Source: JAYEPK01 sp048569615 (GTDB lineage Archaea > Thermoplasmatota > Penumbrarchaeia > Penumbrarchaeales > Penumbrarchaeaceae). Taken from it: DNA of 64,000 nt. This document shows, piece by piece, positions 45,567 to 54,107 of this stretch. The DNA lies in the NCBI GenBank assembly GCA_048569615.1, contig JBLIRK010000008.1, positions 1 to 64,000 of the forward strand, in the 5' to 3' direction. How positions within the stretch are numbered: the stretch's first letter is position 1; each line of letters opens with the position of its first letter. The notes under the pieces were generated by a model. The model ran no database searches. It was given only the letters and a program-made list of their open reading frames with translations, and was not told the DNA's origin. The position numbers and the translations under genes were made by a program.

Positions 45567-45917
45567 ATGATGTACATCTTCATCGTCGATGTCAGCAATC
45601 CCAAAGGCTGGAAGGGACATTTTAGGAGAGAACTCCCCAGAGGGCATGGTGAAAAGAAGGTGAGCTCTGTGGAGACCAAGCTGAATCAGGGAAACATACG
45701 CAGCTTCAGCGACCTTCTTCGTATAAAACAGGAGTTGGATTCGGGAATCAATAACGGTATAGGACTTGAGGGAAGCGTTCACGTCTTTCCTTCAACGGAT
45801 TTCGAGATAAGTTCCAGGGAGGACCTGGATAGACTGATAAGCGACATCGACTTCTACCACTCCCCCTATGCATCGATGACGGGGAGCATCATACTGAAGA
45901 AAAAGCTGGAGCATTAA
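45567..45917 (+). CDS. Conserved-looking small protein, function unknown
   Basis: 116 residues (ATG 45567, or 45570). It begins with a hydrophobic strand (YIFIVDVSNPKGW), has a basic stretch, then helical and strand segments with regular hydrophobic spacing, and no cysteines or membrane helix. No family recognised. It is flanked by its own TATA box and by a strong terminator at 45923, so it appears to be a single-gene unit. Confidence 0.6.
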   Translation: MMYIFIVDVSNPKGWKGHFRRELPRGHGEKKVSSVETKLNQGNIRSFSDLLRIKQELDSGINNGIGLEGSVHVFPSTDFEISSREDLDRLISDIDFYHSPYASMTGSIILKKKLEH

Positions 45918-45922
45918 ACACT

Positions 45923-45960
45923 CGGAACCCGATCAAAGCATCGGGTCCCGAACTCTTTTT
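45923..45960 (+). terminator. Hairpin terminator
   Basis: CGGAACCCGAT (45923-45933) and ATCGGGTCCCG (45940-45950) pair along 11 bases with one mismatch around a 6-base loop, followed by AACTCTTTTT. The same AACTCTTTTT follows the hairpin at 2244. Confidence 0.75.
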
Positions 45961-46054
45961 CCAATAACCTGATGGATCTTGACCCTTCTAGTTCTGCTTA
46001 GTACCTATTCCCGTTATTCGAAAAATGGGTCCTGCCGAAGGTTGTTCAAAAAAT

Positions 46055-46138
46055 TATTTATACTATTGTGTATTACACACTACTGTAAGCTCTACAATAT
46101 TGGGCCCCTAACAATACTTTGGACCGCCCAATACTGTT
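46055..46138 (+). promoter_or_regulatory. Promoter, operator-like palindrome and leader hairpin of the ABC array
   Basis: TATA-like TTATTTATAC (about 46055-46064) is followed at once by the palindrome GTGTATTACAC (46069-46079) with partly symmetric flanks. Further down, ACAATATTGGGC (46095-46106) and GCCCAATACTGT (46127-46138) pair over 12 bases with one mismatch. The palindrome resembles operators of archaeal winged-helix repressors such as MarR or PadR types; no such regulator gene is adjacent. Confidence 0.5.
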
Positions 46139-46164
46139 CGGCACACAATAGGCAGGTGAAGGAA

Positions 46165-46839
46165 ATGAGCATGATAGAACTAAGATCTCTTGACAAGGTC
46201 TACAGGACCGGAAAGATGGAATACGAGGCGTTGAGGGATATCGACCTCCGGATCGAGAGTGGTGAGCTCACGGCGATAGTCGGCCCGTCCGGATCGGGGA
46301 AGTCCACGATCCTGAACATGATAACCGGCATCGACCGGCCGACAAAGGGGACTGTATCCATAAACGGCCAGAGGATAGACAGCATGAAGGAGGACAAGCT
46401 TGCGAAGTGGAGAGGGCAGAACATAGGGATAATCTTCCAGTTCTTCCAGCTCTTCCCCACGCTCACTGCGCTCGAGAACGCGATGCTCCCCATGGACTTC
46501 GCGGGCAGGGGCTCCCTCAAGGAGAGAGAAAGGAAGGCGAGGAAGAACCTCGAGCTCGTAGGCCTCGGGGACAAGCTCCACAACCTTCCTTCTGAGCTCT
46601 CCGGCGGGGAGCAGCAGAGGGTCGCGATTGCAAGAGCGCTCGCCAACGATCCCGACATCATAATCGGGGACGAGCCGACCGGGAACCTAGACTCCAAGAC
46701 CGAGGAGAGGATGTTCGCCCTCCTGGAGAAACTGAACCAGCAGGGGAAGACCATCATCTTCGTCACCCACTCCAAGGACCTTGCAAGGAAAGCCAGGAGA
46801 AGGATCACGATCCTCGACGGGAGGATAGCCGCTTCTTGA
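46165..46839 (+). CDS. ABC transporter ATPase, MacB/LolD type (module 1)
   Basis: 224 residues. Walker A GPSGSGKST, Q-loop in IFQFFQLFPTLTALEN, signature LSGGEQQRVAIARAL, Walker B IIGDEPTGNLD and H-loop VTHS are all intact. The LFPTLTALEN and DEPTGNLD forms place it with the LolD/MacB/FtsE ATPases that pair with FtsX-like permeases. ATG 46165 follows AGGTGAAGGAA; the codons upstream lie in the leader. First gene of an array that continues to 53156. Confidence 0.93.
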   Translation: MSMIELRSLDKVYRTGKMEYEALRDIDLRIESGELTAIVGPSGSGKSTILNMITGIDRPTKGTVSINGQRIDSMKEDKLAKWRGQNIGIIFQFFQLFPTLTALENAMLPMDFAGRGSLKERERKARKNLELVGLGDKLHNLPSELSGGEQQRVAIARALANDPDIIIGDEPTGNLDSKTEERMFALLEKLNQQGKTIIFVTHSKDLARKARRRITILDGRIAAS

Positions 46840-46859
46840 GCAGCGATGGAGGTCCTGGA

Positions 46860-47003
46860 ATGAGCGGGAGCGGGAGAAGGATCATCGGAGCGGCCGTAGT
46901 GTTGAGCTACCTGGCCTTCCTTCTGGTCTTCTCCACCTCAATCTTCGTTCAGGAGATGCTGAACGGAGGTGCCCTGGACCAATTTCTCACACTGAGGGGA
47001 TGA
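46860..47003 (+). CDS. 47-residue single-pass membrane protein within ABC array
   Basis: An ORF of 47 codons with ATG 46860, GGAGGT six bases upstream (46848-46853), and TGA at 47001-47003 overlapping the ATG of the permease (ATGA). The product has a Ser/Gly/Arg start, one hydrophobic helix (about residues 8-31) and a short outer tail, N-in by charge. It is too short for a usual length cut-off, but has ribosome site, coupling and a plausible membrane helix. It may be an accessory or assembly subunit of the FtsX-type transporter, or a leader securing permease translation. Confidence 0.72.
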   Translation: MSGSGRRIIGAAVVLSYLAFLLVFSTSIFVQEMLNGGALDQFLTLRG

Positions 47004-49393
47004 TGATGGTGTCGGCCATAGCTAAGAAATCGATAGGCGACCTTAAAAAGAGGAAGTCGAGAACGATATTCACCATTCTGACGATCGCACTGGGAGTTGC
47101 CGCACTCGGAATGTTCGCGGTCGTACCGCTGTTCAATGAAGCGGTTCTCTCTGATATCAAGGAGACAAACATGTGGAATGTCAGGGCGAACATGCCCAAT
47201 ACCCATGTCTCGGACGATCAGATCGCAGAGATAGAGGACATGGAGAACATCAACGGAGCGGAGTTCAAACAGGTGTTCTACACCAAGATATACATAGGCG
47301 AGAGGCGAAACGACGCCCTCTTCGTGGGTATGAGGGACTTCGGTGACATGAAGGTCGACAGGGTATCCCTTGAAAAGGGAGAATATCCGGGCCATTTGGA
47401 AGTCCTCGCGGACAGCGGGAATTCGAGGTACGACCTTTTCAGGGAAGGAATAGGCGGAAACGTCAAGGTCATGGATGCGAACGGCGGGGACCTTGTCCTG
47501 AATATTACAGGTAAAGGAAGGACAATGGTGTACGACAGCGCGGCCTACGGGATTGCCGTATTCTTCGTAGATGTGGACACCGTCTCTATCCTGTCGAACT
47601 CCACGGGCTACAATTCCATCTCCCTGGACCTCGAGAAAACATCCGGGTCCAGCATGGACGATGCGATCCTCATGGTCAAGACCTATCTGGAGGAGAACAC
47701 GGATTTCGTGGCATTCACCGACATACCCGATACCAATCAGGATGGACACTGGCCTGGTGAGGAGGACTTCAGTGACACTGGCAGTTTCTTCTATGTCCTT
47801 ACCTTCATGACCCTGTTCTGCGCCGTCTTCCTGATCTCCAACACAATGCATACCATCATAACGGAGCAGAGGAAGGAGATCGCCCAGATGAAGGCGGTTG
47901 GGGCCACAAGGCTTATGATCACGAGGTCCTACCTTACGACCTCTTTCATAATGGGAACTGTCGGTTCCGTGATCGGAGCGGGTCTCGGGATACTTCTCGG
48001 CTACGGAATGGTTTGGTTCCTTGCAACTTCTTTCTACGGCTTCGTCCCTTCATTCGGGATACATTACCCCACATTGGTCATCTCGGCCCTTGTCGGCATA
48101 GCACTTACGATACTGGCAACACTGCCCGCTCTTCTTGGAGCGATCAGGACAAACACCAGGGAAGGTCTCCAGGACTCCGGCATATCGGCCAGCTATGGAG
48201 CGTCCTTCATCGACAAGGTTCTGCTCAGGACAAGGTGGCTCCCGAGGTCATCCCAGATGGGCTTCAGGAACGTTGCACGTAAGAAGGGCAGATCCATATC
48301 CACCATGCTACAGGTCTCCCTCGCGGTCGCGATGTTCCTCGGAGTTGTGACCATCGGATATTCGCTTGCGACCACCGTCGAAAAGGAGTACGACTACTAC
48401 ACCTTCGACATACTGGTCAACGGCCAGATGGACGGTGGAAGACCGCTGACCGAGGGAAGCCAGCAGATCATAGAGGATATCGATGGTGTTAAGGAAGTAG
48501 AGCCCATCCTGATAAGCTTCGGGGAGCTAAAGGGCGACTACATAGCGTTCTTCGGCTACCATCACGACACTTTGGCATATGATGTCGATGGAACCATGGC
48601 CACGGGCAGATGGTTCAACGAGGAAGAGCAGTCCTCCATGGCCATGGTCATGGTCATGGGCAGGAATATGGCGAGGATCACCGGCAACAAGGTAGGTGAC
48701 ATGGTTACGGTGGAAACCGCAACCGGCCCGCATACCTTCGAGATAATAGGCATCAACGCGGGCCAGATGATGAACGGCAGGACCGGCTACATACCCATGG
48801 ATACATTACAGTCAGTATTGAAATGGAATGACACTGTGACCGCCTTTGCCGTAACAACGGATACCAAGGACCACGAACTCATCGACCGCGTATCCACGGA
48901 GATTGAAGACACCATGATGGCACGGGGCTATGTTGTCAACAACGAGATCTGGTATGTGATGAAGGAGAACAACGTCCGACAGAACCAGAACATCGTAAAC
49001 CTCATGATAGCGACGGGCTCCCTGATCGTGTTCATCACCATGATAGGTCTGATGTCCACTCTGACCATGAACATCCTGGAGAGGACCAGGGAGATCGGGA
49101 TGCTGCGATGCATCGGCTCCAGGGCCGGACATATAAGGAGGGTCTTCGGAACGGAAGGATTGACAATGGCATTCTTCGGAGGCTTGCTAGGAATACCGCT
49201 GGGGTATCTCACGGCAAGCTTCCTGAACTGGATAATGTACGAGATCATGAAGCTGGAGATGGACCTCCTCTTCCCGCTCCGCTTCATCCTGATCGCCCTC
49301 GTGATGACCCTTGTCATAACACTTGTTGTGATCCAGCTCCCGCTGTTCAGGGCCGTCAGGTTCAGGCCGGGGGACGCACTGAGGTACCAGTAA
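47000..49393 (+). CDS. FtsX/MacB-like ABC transporter permease (module 1)
   Basis: 797 residues. Two FtsX-type halves: an N-terminal membrane helix (RTIFTILTIALGVAALGM), an extracytoplasmic domain, then three helices with the EQRKEIAQMKAVGATRLMI coupling motif. The second half has the helix near RSISTMLQVSLAVAMFLGV, another outer domain and ERTREIGMLRCIGSRAGHI with the last three helices. The ending FRPGDALRYQ is typical. Three ATG codons in a row (47000, 47003, 47006) make the exact start uncertain. Confidence 0.92.
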   Translation: MMMVSAIAKKSIGDLKKRKSRTIFTILTIALGVAALGMFAVVPLFNEAVLSDIKETNMWNVRANMPNTHVSDDQIAEIEDMENINGAEFKQVFYTKIYIGERRNDALFVGMRDFGDMKVDRVSLEKGEYPGHLEVLADSGNSRYDLFREGIGGNVKVMDANGGDLVLNITGKGRTMVYDSAAYGIAVFFVDVDTVSILSNSTGYNSISLDLEKTSGSSMDDAILMVKTYLEENTDFVAFTDIPDTNQDGHWPGEEDFSDTGSFFYVLTFMTLFCAVFLISNTMHTIITEQRKEIAQMKAVGATRLMITRSYLTTSFIMGTVGSVIGAGLGILLGYGMVWFLATSFYGFVPSFGIHYPTLVISALVGIALTILATLPALLGAIRTNTREGLQDSGISASYGASFIDKVLLRTRWLPRSSQMGFRNVARKKGRSISTMLQVSLAVAMFLGVVTIGYSLATTVEKEYDYYTFDILVNGQMDGGRPLTEGSQQIIEDIDGVKEVEPILISFGELKGDYIAFFGYHHDTLAYDVDGTMATGRWFNEEEQSSMAMVMVMGRNMARITGNKVGDMVTVETATGPHTFEIIGINAGQMMNGRTGYIPMDTLQSVLKWNDTVTAFAVTTDTKDHELIDRVSTEIEDTMMARGYVVNNEIWYVMKENNVRQNQNIVNLMIATGSLIVFITMIGLMSTLTMNILERTREIGMLRCIGSRAGHIRRVFGTEGLTMAFFGGLLGIPLGYLTASFLNWIMYEIMKLEMDLLFPLRFILIALVMTLVITLVVIQLPLFRAVRFRPGDALRYQ

Positions 49394-49413
49394 TCGGATG
49401 AAAAAAGGGAGGG

Positions 49414-50130
49414 ATGAGAATGACAAATGGAAACGGGCATATAATCACAGCAAGGAAGGTGATGAAGACATATGATACTGGAAATGTCAAGGTCCAGGCC
49501 CTGAAAGGGGTTGACCTGGCGATCCGAAAGGGCGAGATGGTCTCCATCATGGGGCCGTCGGGATGCGGAAAGACCACACTGCTGAACTGCCTCTCGGGGC
49601 TGGATGATGTAACAGCAGGAAGCATAATGGTCGAGGGTCTCGAGCTGCATAAGCTCAACGATGACAAGAAGACGAAGCACAGGGCCAGGAGGATGGGATT
49701 CGTATTCCAGTTCTACAATCTTCTTCCGGTGCTCTCGGCCGTCGAGAACGTTGAGCTGCCGCTCCTGCTCTCGGGGGTGAAACCCAGGGAAGCGAGGAGG
49801 AAGGCCTTGGGAGTACTGGCAAGGGTGGGACTCGAAGGATGGGAGCACCATATGCCGTCCCAGCTCTCAGGCGGCCAAAGGCAGAGGGTGACGATAGCAA
49901 GGGCGCTGGTGAACGATCCTGCAATAGTCTTCGCGGACGAGCCCACGGGAGACCTCGACAGGAAGACCACCGAGGACATAATGGCCCTGCTGATGGAACT
50001 GAACCGCAGGAACGGCCAGACCTTCGTGATCGTCACCCATGATCCGAAGGTCGGGTCCGTGGCATCCCGCCAGATCAAGATGGTCGACGGACGGATCTCC
50101 GAGGATAACGGCCATTCGGTCCTGACATGA
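49414..50130 (+). CDS. ABC transporter ATPase, MacB/LolD type (module 2)
   Basis: 238 residues, similar to the ATPase at 46165 but clearly distinct. GPSGCGKTT, VFQFYNLLPVLSAVEN, LSGGQRQRVTIARAL, VFADEPTGDLD and VTHD are intact. ATG 49414 or ATG 49420; GGGAGGG precedes both. The gene starts 20 bases after the module 1 permease and ends overlapping the next frame. Confidence 0.93.
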   Translation: MRMTNGNGHIITARKVMKTYDTGNVKVQALKGVDLAIRKGEMVSIMGPSGCGKTTLLNCLSGLDDVTAGSIMVEGLELHKLNDDKKTKHRARRMGFVFQFYNLLPVLSAVENVELPLLLSGVKPREARRKALGVLARVGLEGWEHHMPSQLSGGQRQRVTIARALVNDPAIVFADEPTGDLDRKTTEDIMALLMELNRRNGQTFVIVTHDPKVGSVASRQIKMVDGRISEDNGHSVLT

Positions 50131-50144
50131 AGGAGGTGCGGAAG

Positions 50145-53100
50145 ATGGGCGGGTTCAGAGAGCCGGAGATCGTTACACCACTTGTCGCTGTCCTTCTGAT
50201 AGCGGCTTTCGCCGGAGCGATGTTCTTCTCAGCTCCGATATGGTTCTATCTAGGGATAGTGGCGGTGGCAGTGTTTACCATAGGCACGCTCGCGCTCTTC
50301 AACAGGGTGCTGTTCAAGGTCGGAACCCGGAACATCATAAGGAGGAAGGGGCTCTCGGCGATCGTGATCGGAGGACTTATGGTAGGCACCGTGATCATCT
50401 CCAGCTCGCTTGTGGTCGGAGATACCATGGACGAGATGATCGTCTCCCTCCACTACGATATGTTCCATGAGACCGACGAGGTCATCTACGGGCTGGACAA
50501 CGACGGTTCCTACCTTCTCATCAACGGCAGCGATTTCGAGGGATTGAAGGAAGAGATTCTAGGGATCGAGCATGTCGAGGGAGTAGTGGGAGAGCTGGAG
50601 GAATGCGTTTCGGTCCTAGACCTGACATCGGGTCAGGCCGAGGGAGGGATGACGCTCATCGGATATGATCCGGATGCAGATGAGTTCGGCAGCTATCAGA
50701 GGAACGGCCTGGATGTCGTAATGGACATCGGTCCGGACGAGGTCTACCTGGACAAGAAGGCGGCCGAGCAGCTCAATGCCGGCAGATATGACCGGGTCCA
50801 GATCATGACACGCACCGGTTCCTACTTATTCACTGTCAGAGGTCTCATCGACAGCGAGGGGCGCGGCGGCTGGAGCTATGAGGGGGCCGTCCACATGCCG
50901 CTGTCAACAGCCAGGTCCATACTGGGTACGGGAGATGGCGTCAACATAATCAAGGTCACCAACAATGGAGGGGTCAGGGAGGGAGAGCGATACTGCGAGG
51001 AAGTTGTCGAAGAGCTCGAAATACTGCTTGCCTCGTACCCCAATTCCGGATTGGAGGTCCAGAGGGACAAAGCCACCGAGATCAAGGTCGCGATGGACGA
51101 TATAAGCGAGTTCTCGACCATGTTCCTCGTGTTCGGATCATTCTCCATCTTTGCCGGGGTCATACTTATCATAAATATCTTCGTGATGCTCGGTGAGGAG
51201 CGGAAGAGGGAGATGGGCATCTCCAGGGCCGTTGGCATGAAGAGAAAGCACCTAAGGGAGAGCTTTGTTTACGAAGGCTCCATCTATGCCGTCATCTCAT
51301 CCGTCCTCGGAGCTTTCGTGGGTGTCGCCGTTGCCTACATGGTGCTTATCTTCCTGGACATGATCTTCAAGGAAGGCTTCGGTGAGACAGGAATCATCGA
51401 GAGCTTCAATTTCACACCCGAATCCATCGTGATATCGTTGACCTTCGGGATCCTGATCACCATTCTCACCGTCTCGCTGACAGCCATGAGGATATCCAGG
51501 CTCAACATCATCAGGGCAATAAGGAACATCCCGGAACCCAGGACGAGCAGTAAGAGCAGGAAGGTCTTCTACGCTGGTATCATCTCATCTGTCCTGGGAA
51601 CCGGACTCTTCATATGGGCTTACTGGGGCTTCCCCACACTGGGTCTTGAAAGGCTCCAGGAGGCAGCTGTGCATCTGGGGGTCTCAATAGGGATACTAGG
51701 ACTCGGGGTGGCTTTAAGAAGGTTCATGGGGGAGAGGCTCTCGATATCGCTGGCGACGATACTTCTGATCATATACTGGATAGTACCGAGCGATATCCTG
51801 CTTCCGGACCTGCACCCCGGCGATATGGAGGTCTTCTTCATGGCAGGTGTGTTCGTCGTATCATCCGCCATAATCCTCTTCGTTTACAACTCCCACCACA
51901 TCCTGGGGCTGCTCTCGAGGACCTGGAGCCTTACCGGGAGGCCGACGGCCACCCTCAAGACCGCTTCCTCGTATCCCATGAAGAACAAGTTCAGGACTGG
52001 GATGACCATCTACATGTTCGCCCTGGTGGTATTCACCATAACCGTGATGTCCATGATAATCGGAATGATCTCCTACAACAACGAGAGCCTGATCAACGAG
52101 CAGATGGGGGACATCGACCTGATCGGTACTGCAGGCCCGAACTCGAGGATATCGGATATCGAGAAGGAGATAGAGTACAACACCTCCATAGGAATGGAGC
52201 CCTTCGAGGCCGTGTATTCGCTTTCCGTCGGGCTTGTGGAGGTCAACACCACACTTGTAGATCCGGAAGGCGAAGGGATCCTCCACATCCCCTGGCAGTT
52301 CGTTGGATTTGACAGGGAGTTTGCCCGATGCGGCTGGTCGTTCCTTTCCATGCTCGAAGGTTACGACTCCAGCGAGGAGCTCTGGAAAGCCGTTCATGAT
52401 GATCCAACGCTCGTCATCCTGGACAATTACTTCAACAACGTGGAGACATGGGGTCCGGGATATGCCTTCGAGGAGATGGGCATCGTTCCGGGAGATGAAA
52501 TATCCTTCAGGTTGATGGACGGAAGGACGCTAAACCTGACAGTGGCCGGGATACTCGAGGAGTTCATATTTCCGGGGATCTTCGTTTCGAAGGAGGTGAT
52601 GCAGGAAGAGATCGGCAGTATAGGTTCCGGGGCCTACATCTTCTCCCTGAAGGATGGAGCCGACGATGTGGAGGTCGCTAGGACCATCGAGAAGGAGCTT
52701 GGAATAAACATGATAATCCTCGAGGATGAGGTTGCAAAGTTCACAGAGATAATGGAGCAGTTCTTCGACCTCTTCATGGCTTACATGGGCCTGGGACTTG
52801 TGGTCGGCATAGCGGGCCTGGGTATCATCACCCTCAGAGCGGTCCATGAGAGAAGGCAGGAGATAGGGATGATGAGGGCCATAGGTTTCCGGAGGCAGGG
52901 TGTGACCAACTCCTTCATCATGGAGGCCTCCTTCATCTGCATCGTTGGCATACTGATAGGTTCCTTACTTGGAATGTTCGTCGGGTACAAGCTGTGGTTC
53001 GACGAGTTCAAACCTCTTGGCTACGAGTTCGTGATACCATGGGCTAAGATCGCTTTGGTTGGACTGCTGGCCTTTTTATCAACGGCCCTCTTCACCGTCC

Positions 53101-53156
53101 CTCCCAGTATGCAGGCATCCAGGGTGACACCTGCGCAGGCTCTGAGATATGAGTGA
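50145..53156 (+). CDS. FtsX/MacB-like ABC transporter permease (module 2)
   Basis: About 1003 residues, larger than its module 1 counterpart. N-terminal paired helices (about 8-50) precede the FtsX-type halves; coupling motifs are EERKREMGISRAVGMKRKHL and ERRQEIGMMRAIGFRRQGV, and it ends TPAQALRYE. A central block of extra helices (about 470-600) separates the halves. ATG 50145 is preferred because AAGGAGGTG lies 6 bases upstream; ATG 50127 overlaps the ATPase stop as ATGA and cannot be excluded. Confidence 0.9.
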   Translation: MGGFREPEIVTPLVAVLLIAAFAGAMFFSAPIWFYLGIVAVAVFTIGTLALFNRVLFKVGTRNIIRRKGLSAIVIGGLMVGTVIISSSLVVGDTMDEMIVSLHYDMFHETDEVIYGLDNDGSYLLINGSDFEGLKEEILGIEHVEGVVGELEECVSVLDLTSGQAEGGMTLIGYDPDADEFGSYQRNGLDVVMDIGPDEVYLDKKAAEQLNAGRYDRVQIMTRTGSYLFTVRGLIDSEGRGGWSYEGAVHMPLSTARSILGTGDGVNIIKVTNNGGVREGERYCEEVVEELEILLASYPNSGLEVQRDKATEIKVAMDDISEFSTMFLVFGSFSIFAGVILIINIFVMLGEERKREMGISRAVGMKRKHLRESFVYEGSIYAVISSVLGAFVGVAVAYMVLIFLDMIFKEGFGETGIIESFNFTPESIVISLTFGILITILTVSLTAMRISRLNIIRAIRNIPEPRTSSKSRKVFYAGIISSVLGTGLFIWAYWGFPTLGLERLQEAAVHLGVSIGILGLGVALRRFMGERLSISLATILLIIYWIVPSDILLPDLHPGDMEVFFMAGVFVVSSAIILFVYNSHHILGLLSRTWSLTGRPTATLKTASSYPMKNKFRTGMTIYMFALVVFTITVMSMIIGMISYNNESLINEQMGDIDLIGTAGPNSRISDIEKEIEYNTSIGMEPFEAVYSLSVGLVEVNTTLVDPEGEGILHIPWQFVGFDREFARCGWSFLSMLEGYDSSEELWKAVHDDPTLVILDNYFNNVETWGPGYAFEEMGIVPGDEISFRLMDGRTLNLTVAGILEEFIFPGIFVSKEVMQEEIGSIGSGAYIFSLKDGADDVEVARTIEKELGINMIILEDEVAKFTEIMEQFFDLFMAYMGLGLVVGIAGLGIITLRAVHERRQEIGMMRAIGFRRQGVTNSFIMEASFICIVGILIGSLLGMFVGYKLWFDEFKPLGYEFVIPWAKIALVGLLAFLSTALFTVPPSMQASRVTPAQALRYE

Positions 53157-53186
53157 ATGAAATAACGCTTCCCCCGAACCTGCCCC

Positions 53187-53220
53187 GGGAGCCGGAGGGC
53201 CTCACCTCCCTCCGGCTCCC
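53187..53220. terminator. Strong hairpin between convergent ABC array and feoA
   Basis: GGGAGCCGGAGGG (53187-53199) and CCCTCCGGCTCCC (53208-53220) are a perfect 13-base inverted repeat with an 8-base loop. No clear T run follows on either strand, so it may end or protect both transcripts rather than act as a classic intrinsic terminator. Confidence 0.6.
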
Positions 53221-53252
53221 TTAAAAATCCATTTCAAACCCCGGGTGCTGTC

Positions 53253-53495
53253 TCACTCGACCAATATCTTCGAGGCGACTCCCCTCCCAAGAGCCATCCT
53301 CGAGCCGCCGTATGCGACGATCACCGGGCCGCCGGAGTTGTTCAGCACGGTCATCTGGGCTCCCACTCCAATGCCCAGTTCCGAAAGCCTCCGGTTCAGG
53401 CCCCTGCCTCCCCTGACCTCCCTTATGACAACCTTCTCCCCGTCGGAGGTCCTGGAGAGCGGACGTCTGTTCTTAGGAATGTAGATCGGGTTCAT
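53253..53495 (-). CDS. feoA: FeoA domain protein
   Basis: 80 residues, a complete FeoA SH3-like domain: GEKVVIREVRGGRGLNRRLSELGIGVG, then a hydrophobic strand, NSGGPVIVAYGGSRMALGRGVA. FeoA assists the FeoB ferrous iron transporter. No feoB is in the window. The promoter region contains an iron-box-like palindrome (53523-53538). Confidence 0.92.
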   Translation of the reverse strand: MNPIYIPKNRRPLSRTSDGEKVVIREVRGGRGLNRRLSELGIGVGAQMTVLNNSGGPVIVAYGGSRMALGRGVASKILVE

Positions 53496-53501
53496 CGAGC
53501 C

Positions 53502-53560
53502 ACCCTAGGGTTTATTCATTTTATTAGGTAACCCTAATTTAGTTAGCATATATAAATTCA
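53502..53560 (-). promoter_or_regulatory. feoA promoter with DtxR/IdeR-like palindrome
   Basis: On the minus strand the TATA box TTTATATATG lies at about 53548-53557. ATTAGG-TAAC-CCTAAT (53523-53538), 6-base arms, covers the expected start of transcription; its TTAGG/CCTAA halves match the ends of the DtxR/IdeR iron box. A second palindrome, ACCCTAGGGT (53502-53511), lies just before the ATG. Iron-dependent repression is inferred. Confidence 0.6.
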
Positions 53561-53579
53561 TTGTGATACGATTCTCTCC

Positions 53580-54107
53580 TTACAATCCTGTTATCTCTTC
53601 CTTATGGTGGCCTTCCAGATGGAGGAGGACTCTCTTGACATCCAGGCCAGCCCCGAAACCTCCCAGGGCATATTTGGCGTTCCCTTTTGAGGCGACGACC
53701 CTGTGGCACGGGACGACGAGGAGGAATGGATTGGAGTTCATGGCCTGACCAACCGCTCTGGCTCCTCCGGGGGAGCCCGCTCTGCGGGCTAGCTCTCCGT
53801 ATGTGATGACGTCGCCGAAGGGGACCTTCCTGAGCTCCGTATAGACCCTCTTCCTGAAATCGGAGATGCCCTCCATGTCCAGCTTCAAACCAGAGAGACC
53901 CGGGTCCCTGCAGAAGAAGAGGTCGCCGACGAAGGTCTTTACCGCTGCAAGTTCGTCGGAGGCATTCTCATCCCTCAATCCCGAGAACTCCCCTCCATCC
54001 CGTGCATCTCCTATCAAAGAAAGCGACCTGAGTCCCCGTGGTGAGAATTGGACCAGAAGGTTCCCGATCGGGGAGCCGATGACGTATGTTCCTACCTCTC
54101 CTTCCAT
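53580..54107 (-). CDS. ogt: Methylated-DNA-protein cysteine methyltransferase
   Basis: 175 residues. Removes alkyl groups from O6-alkylguanine by transfer to its own cysteine. The active site VVPCHRVV (Cys134) with the FGDVITYGELARRAGSPGGARAVGQAM helix-turn-helix region (read in parts) and NPFLL are all present. The start overlaps the end of the GGGP synthase gene by 16 bases, so they are co-transcribed. Confidence 0.95.
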   Translation of the reverse strand: MEGEVGTYVIGSPIGNLLVQFSPRGLRSLSLIGDARDGGEFSGLRDENASDELAAVKTFVGDLFFCRDPGLSGLKLDMEGISDFRKRVYTELRKVPFGDVITYGELARRAGSPGGARAVGQAMNSNPFLLVVPCHRVVASKGNAKYALGGFGAGLDVKRVLLHLEGHHKEEITGL

